Source: Thermoplasmata archaeon (GTDB lineage: Archaea; Thermoplasmatota; E2; DHVEG-1; B18-G2). From it: a stretch of 5,480 nucleotides of DNA. A program made the translations under genes and the position numbers. Numbering within the stretch: position 1 is the first letter of the stretch; each line of letters begins with the position of its first letter. The stretch is taken from NCBI GenBank assembly GCA_003651105.1, contig QMTN01000038.1:1-5480 (forward strand), given 5' to 3'. The notes under the pieces are model-generated. The model searched no databases and was not told where the DNA came from. It was given only the letters and a program-made list of their open reading frames with translations. Below, piece after piece: positions 5,276-5,480 of the stretch.

Positions 5276-5419
5276 TTCGAATTCCCTTCCACATCTGGGG
5301 CATTTCGCGAGACCACAACCTTCTATCGCTGCAAGACTACAACCTCTACAGGCAAACACCCTTCCATAGCTGAGATCGAACCTGAAATCACAGAATGGGC
5401 ACACCAATATCCTGCTCAT
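5270..5419 (-). CDS. Small seven-cysteine zinc-ribbon protein
   Basis: From the ATG at 5419 to a TAG at 5272-5270, the frame encodes 49 residues with cysteines at 7, 10, 24, 27, 35, 40 and 43. They form CPFC, CRGC and CPRC knuckles plus a single Cys35. Typical zinc-ribbon glycines follow (CPRCGREF at the end), and a DLSYGRVFAC stretch (15-24) joins the first two knuckles. The protein is likely a cytosolic structural zinc site, or two overlapping sites. The function is unknown to me. Small proteins with a similar cysteine layout are, to my recollection, found beside archaeal metal-transport or redox genes, but I cannot confirm that here. The start overlaps the upstream stop as ATGA, so it is translationally coupled to the gene at the right edge. 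The 49 codons contain no internal stop, and the cysteine pattern makes a chance frame unlikely. Confidence 0.8.
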   Translation of the reverse strand: MSRILVCPFCDFRFDLSYGRVFACRGCSLAAIEGCGLAKCPRCGREFEI

Positions 5420-5480
5420 CTTTCATCTATCGCATCGTTCAACTCCTTTAACAGCCTGTCTATATCTATGCCATGAATTC
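5416..5480 (-). CDS. C-terminal end of a gene running off the right edge
   Basis: The last 20 residues before the TGA at 5418-5416 read IHGIDIDRLLKELNDAIDER, a charged amphipathic helix with no membrane character. The other two minus frames contain stops in this stretch. The stop overlaps the zinc-ribbon ATG (ATGA), the same coupling seen between tfb and rlmE, which supports this frame being real. There is too little to name the protein. It should be the first or an earlier gene of the zinc-ribbon operon. Confidence 0.6.
   Translation of the reverse strand, partial: IHGIDIDRLLKELNDAIDER

Noticed and set aside
5475..5480. Window ends exactly in GAATTC, with another GAATTC at 5279-5284
   Set aside because: It could hint at a cloned-fragment end, but the left edge shows no matching site, and a hexamer at a window border can be chance.

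Overview
The window reads as a chromosomal segment of a euryarchaeon, probably a thermophile. Three genes are archaeal by nature: a transcription factor B (TFB) with zinc ribbon and two cyclin-like repeats, the archaeal fibrillarin FlpA, and a short homoaconitase/isopropylmalate-dehydratase-type LeuD. Arginine is mostly AGG/AGA, isoleucine ATA is frequent, and BRE/TATA-like elements sit about 25-30 bp before several starts. The exact lineage cannot be fixed from this sequence. I see no tRNA or rRNA gene, CRISPR array, insertion sequence, attachment site or origin, and no convincing T-tract terminator.

Layout from left to right. Bases 1-122 (minus) hold the first 40 codons of an unrecognised gene. 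A 127-base divergent intergenic region carries its promoter, a 9-bp inverted repeat and the leuD promoter. leuD (250-747, plus) converges on gcvH (737-1117, minus) with an 11-bp overlap. gcvT (1155-2246, minus) lies directly upstream of gcvH. A compact bidirectional promoter at about 2267-2298 separates gcvT from flpA (2322-2963, plus). flpA is followed 6 bases later by a COG2426-like membrane protein gene (2970-3632, plus). That gene converges on rlmE/ftsJ (3579-4220, minus) with a 54-bp overlap. rlmE is coupled by ATGA to the upstream tfb (4217-5161, minus). A 108-base promoter-rich region follows, then a 49-residue cysteine-rich zinc-ribbon gene (5270-5419, minus). That gene is itself coupled by ATGA to a gene running off the right edge.

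Functionally the window mixes glycine cleavage (T and H proteins), branched-chain amino acid or 2-oxoacid chain metabolism (LeuD), RNA 2'-O-methylation (FlpA guided by C/D RNAs, RlmE on 23S rRNA) and basal transcription (TFB). No large undescribed system is evident. The less ordinary points are small. The 17-residue acidic tail of RlmE is exactly the in-register antisense of the last membrane helix of its convergent neighbour. The gcvT/flpA promoter has two BRE elements back to back. Several promoter-like elements and a near-perfect direct repeat lie upstream of tfb. The zinc ribbon is a compact seven-cysteine protein of unknown role. Genes that open transcripts appear leaderless, whereas the second gene of the flpA unit has a Shine-Dalgarno-like sequence.
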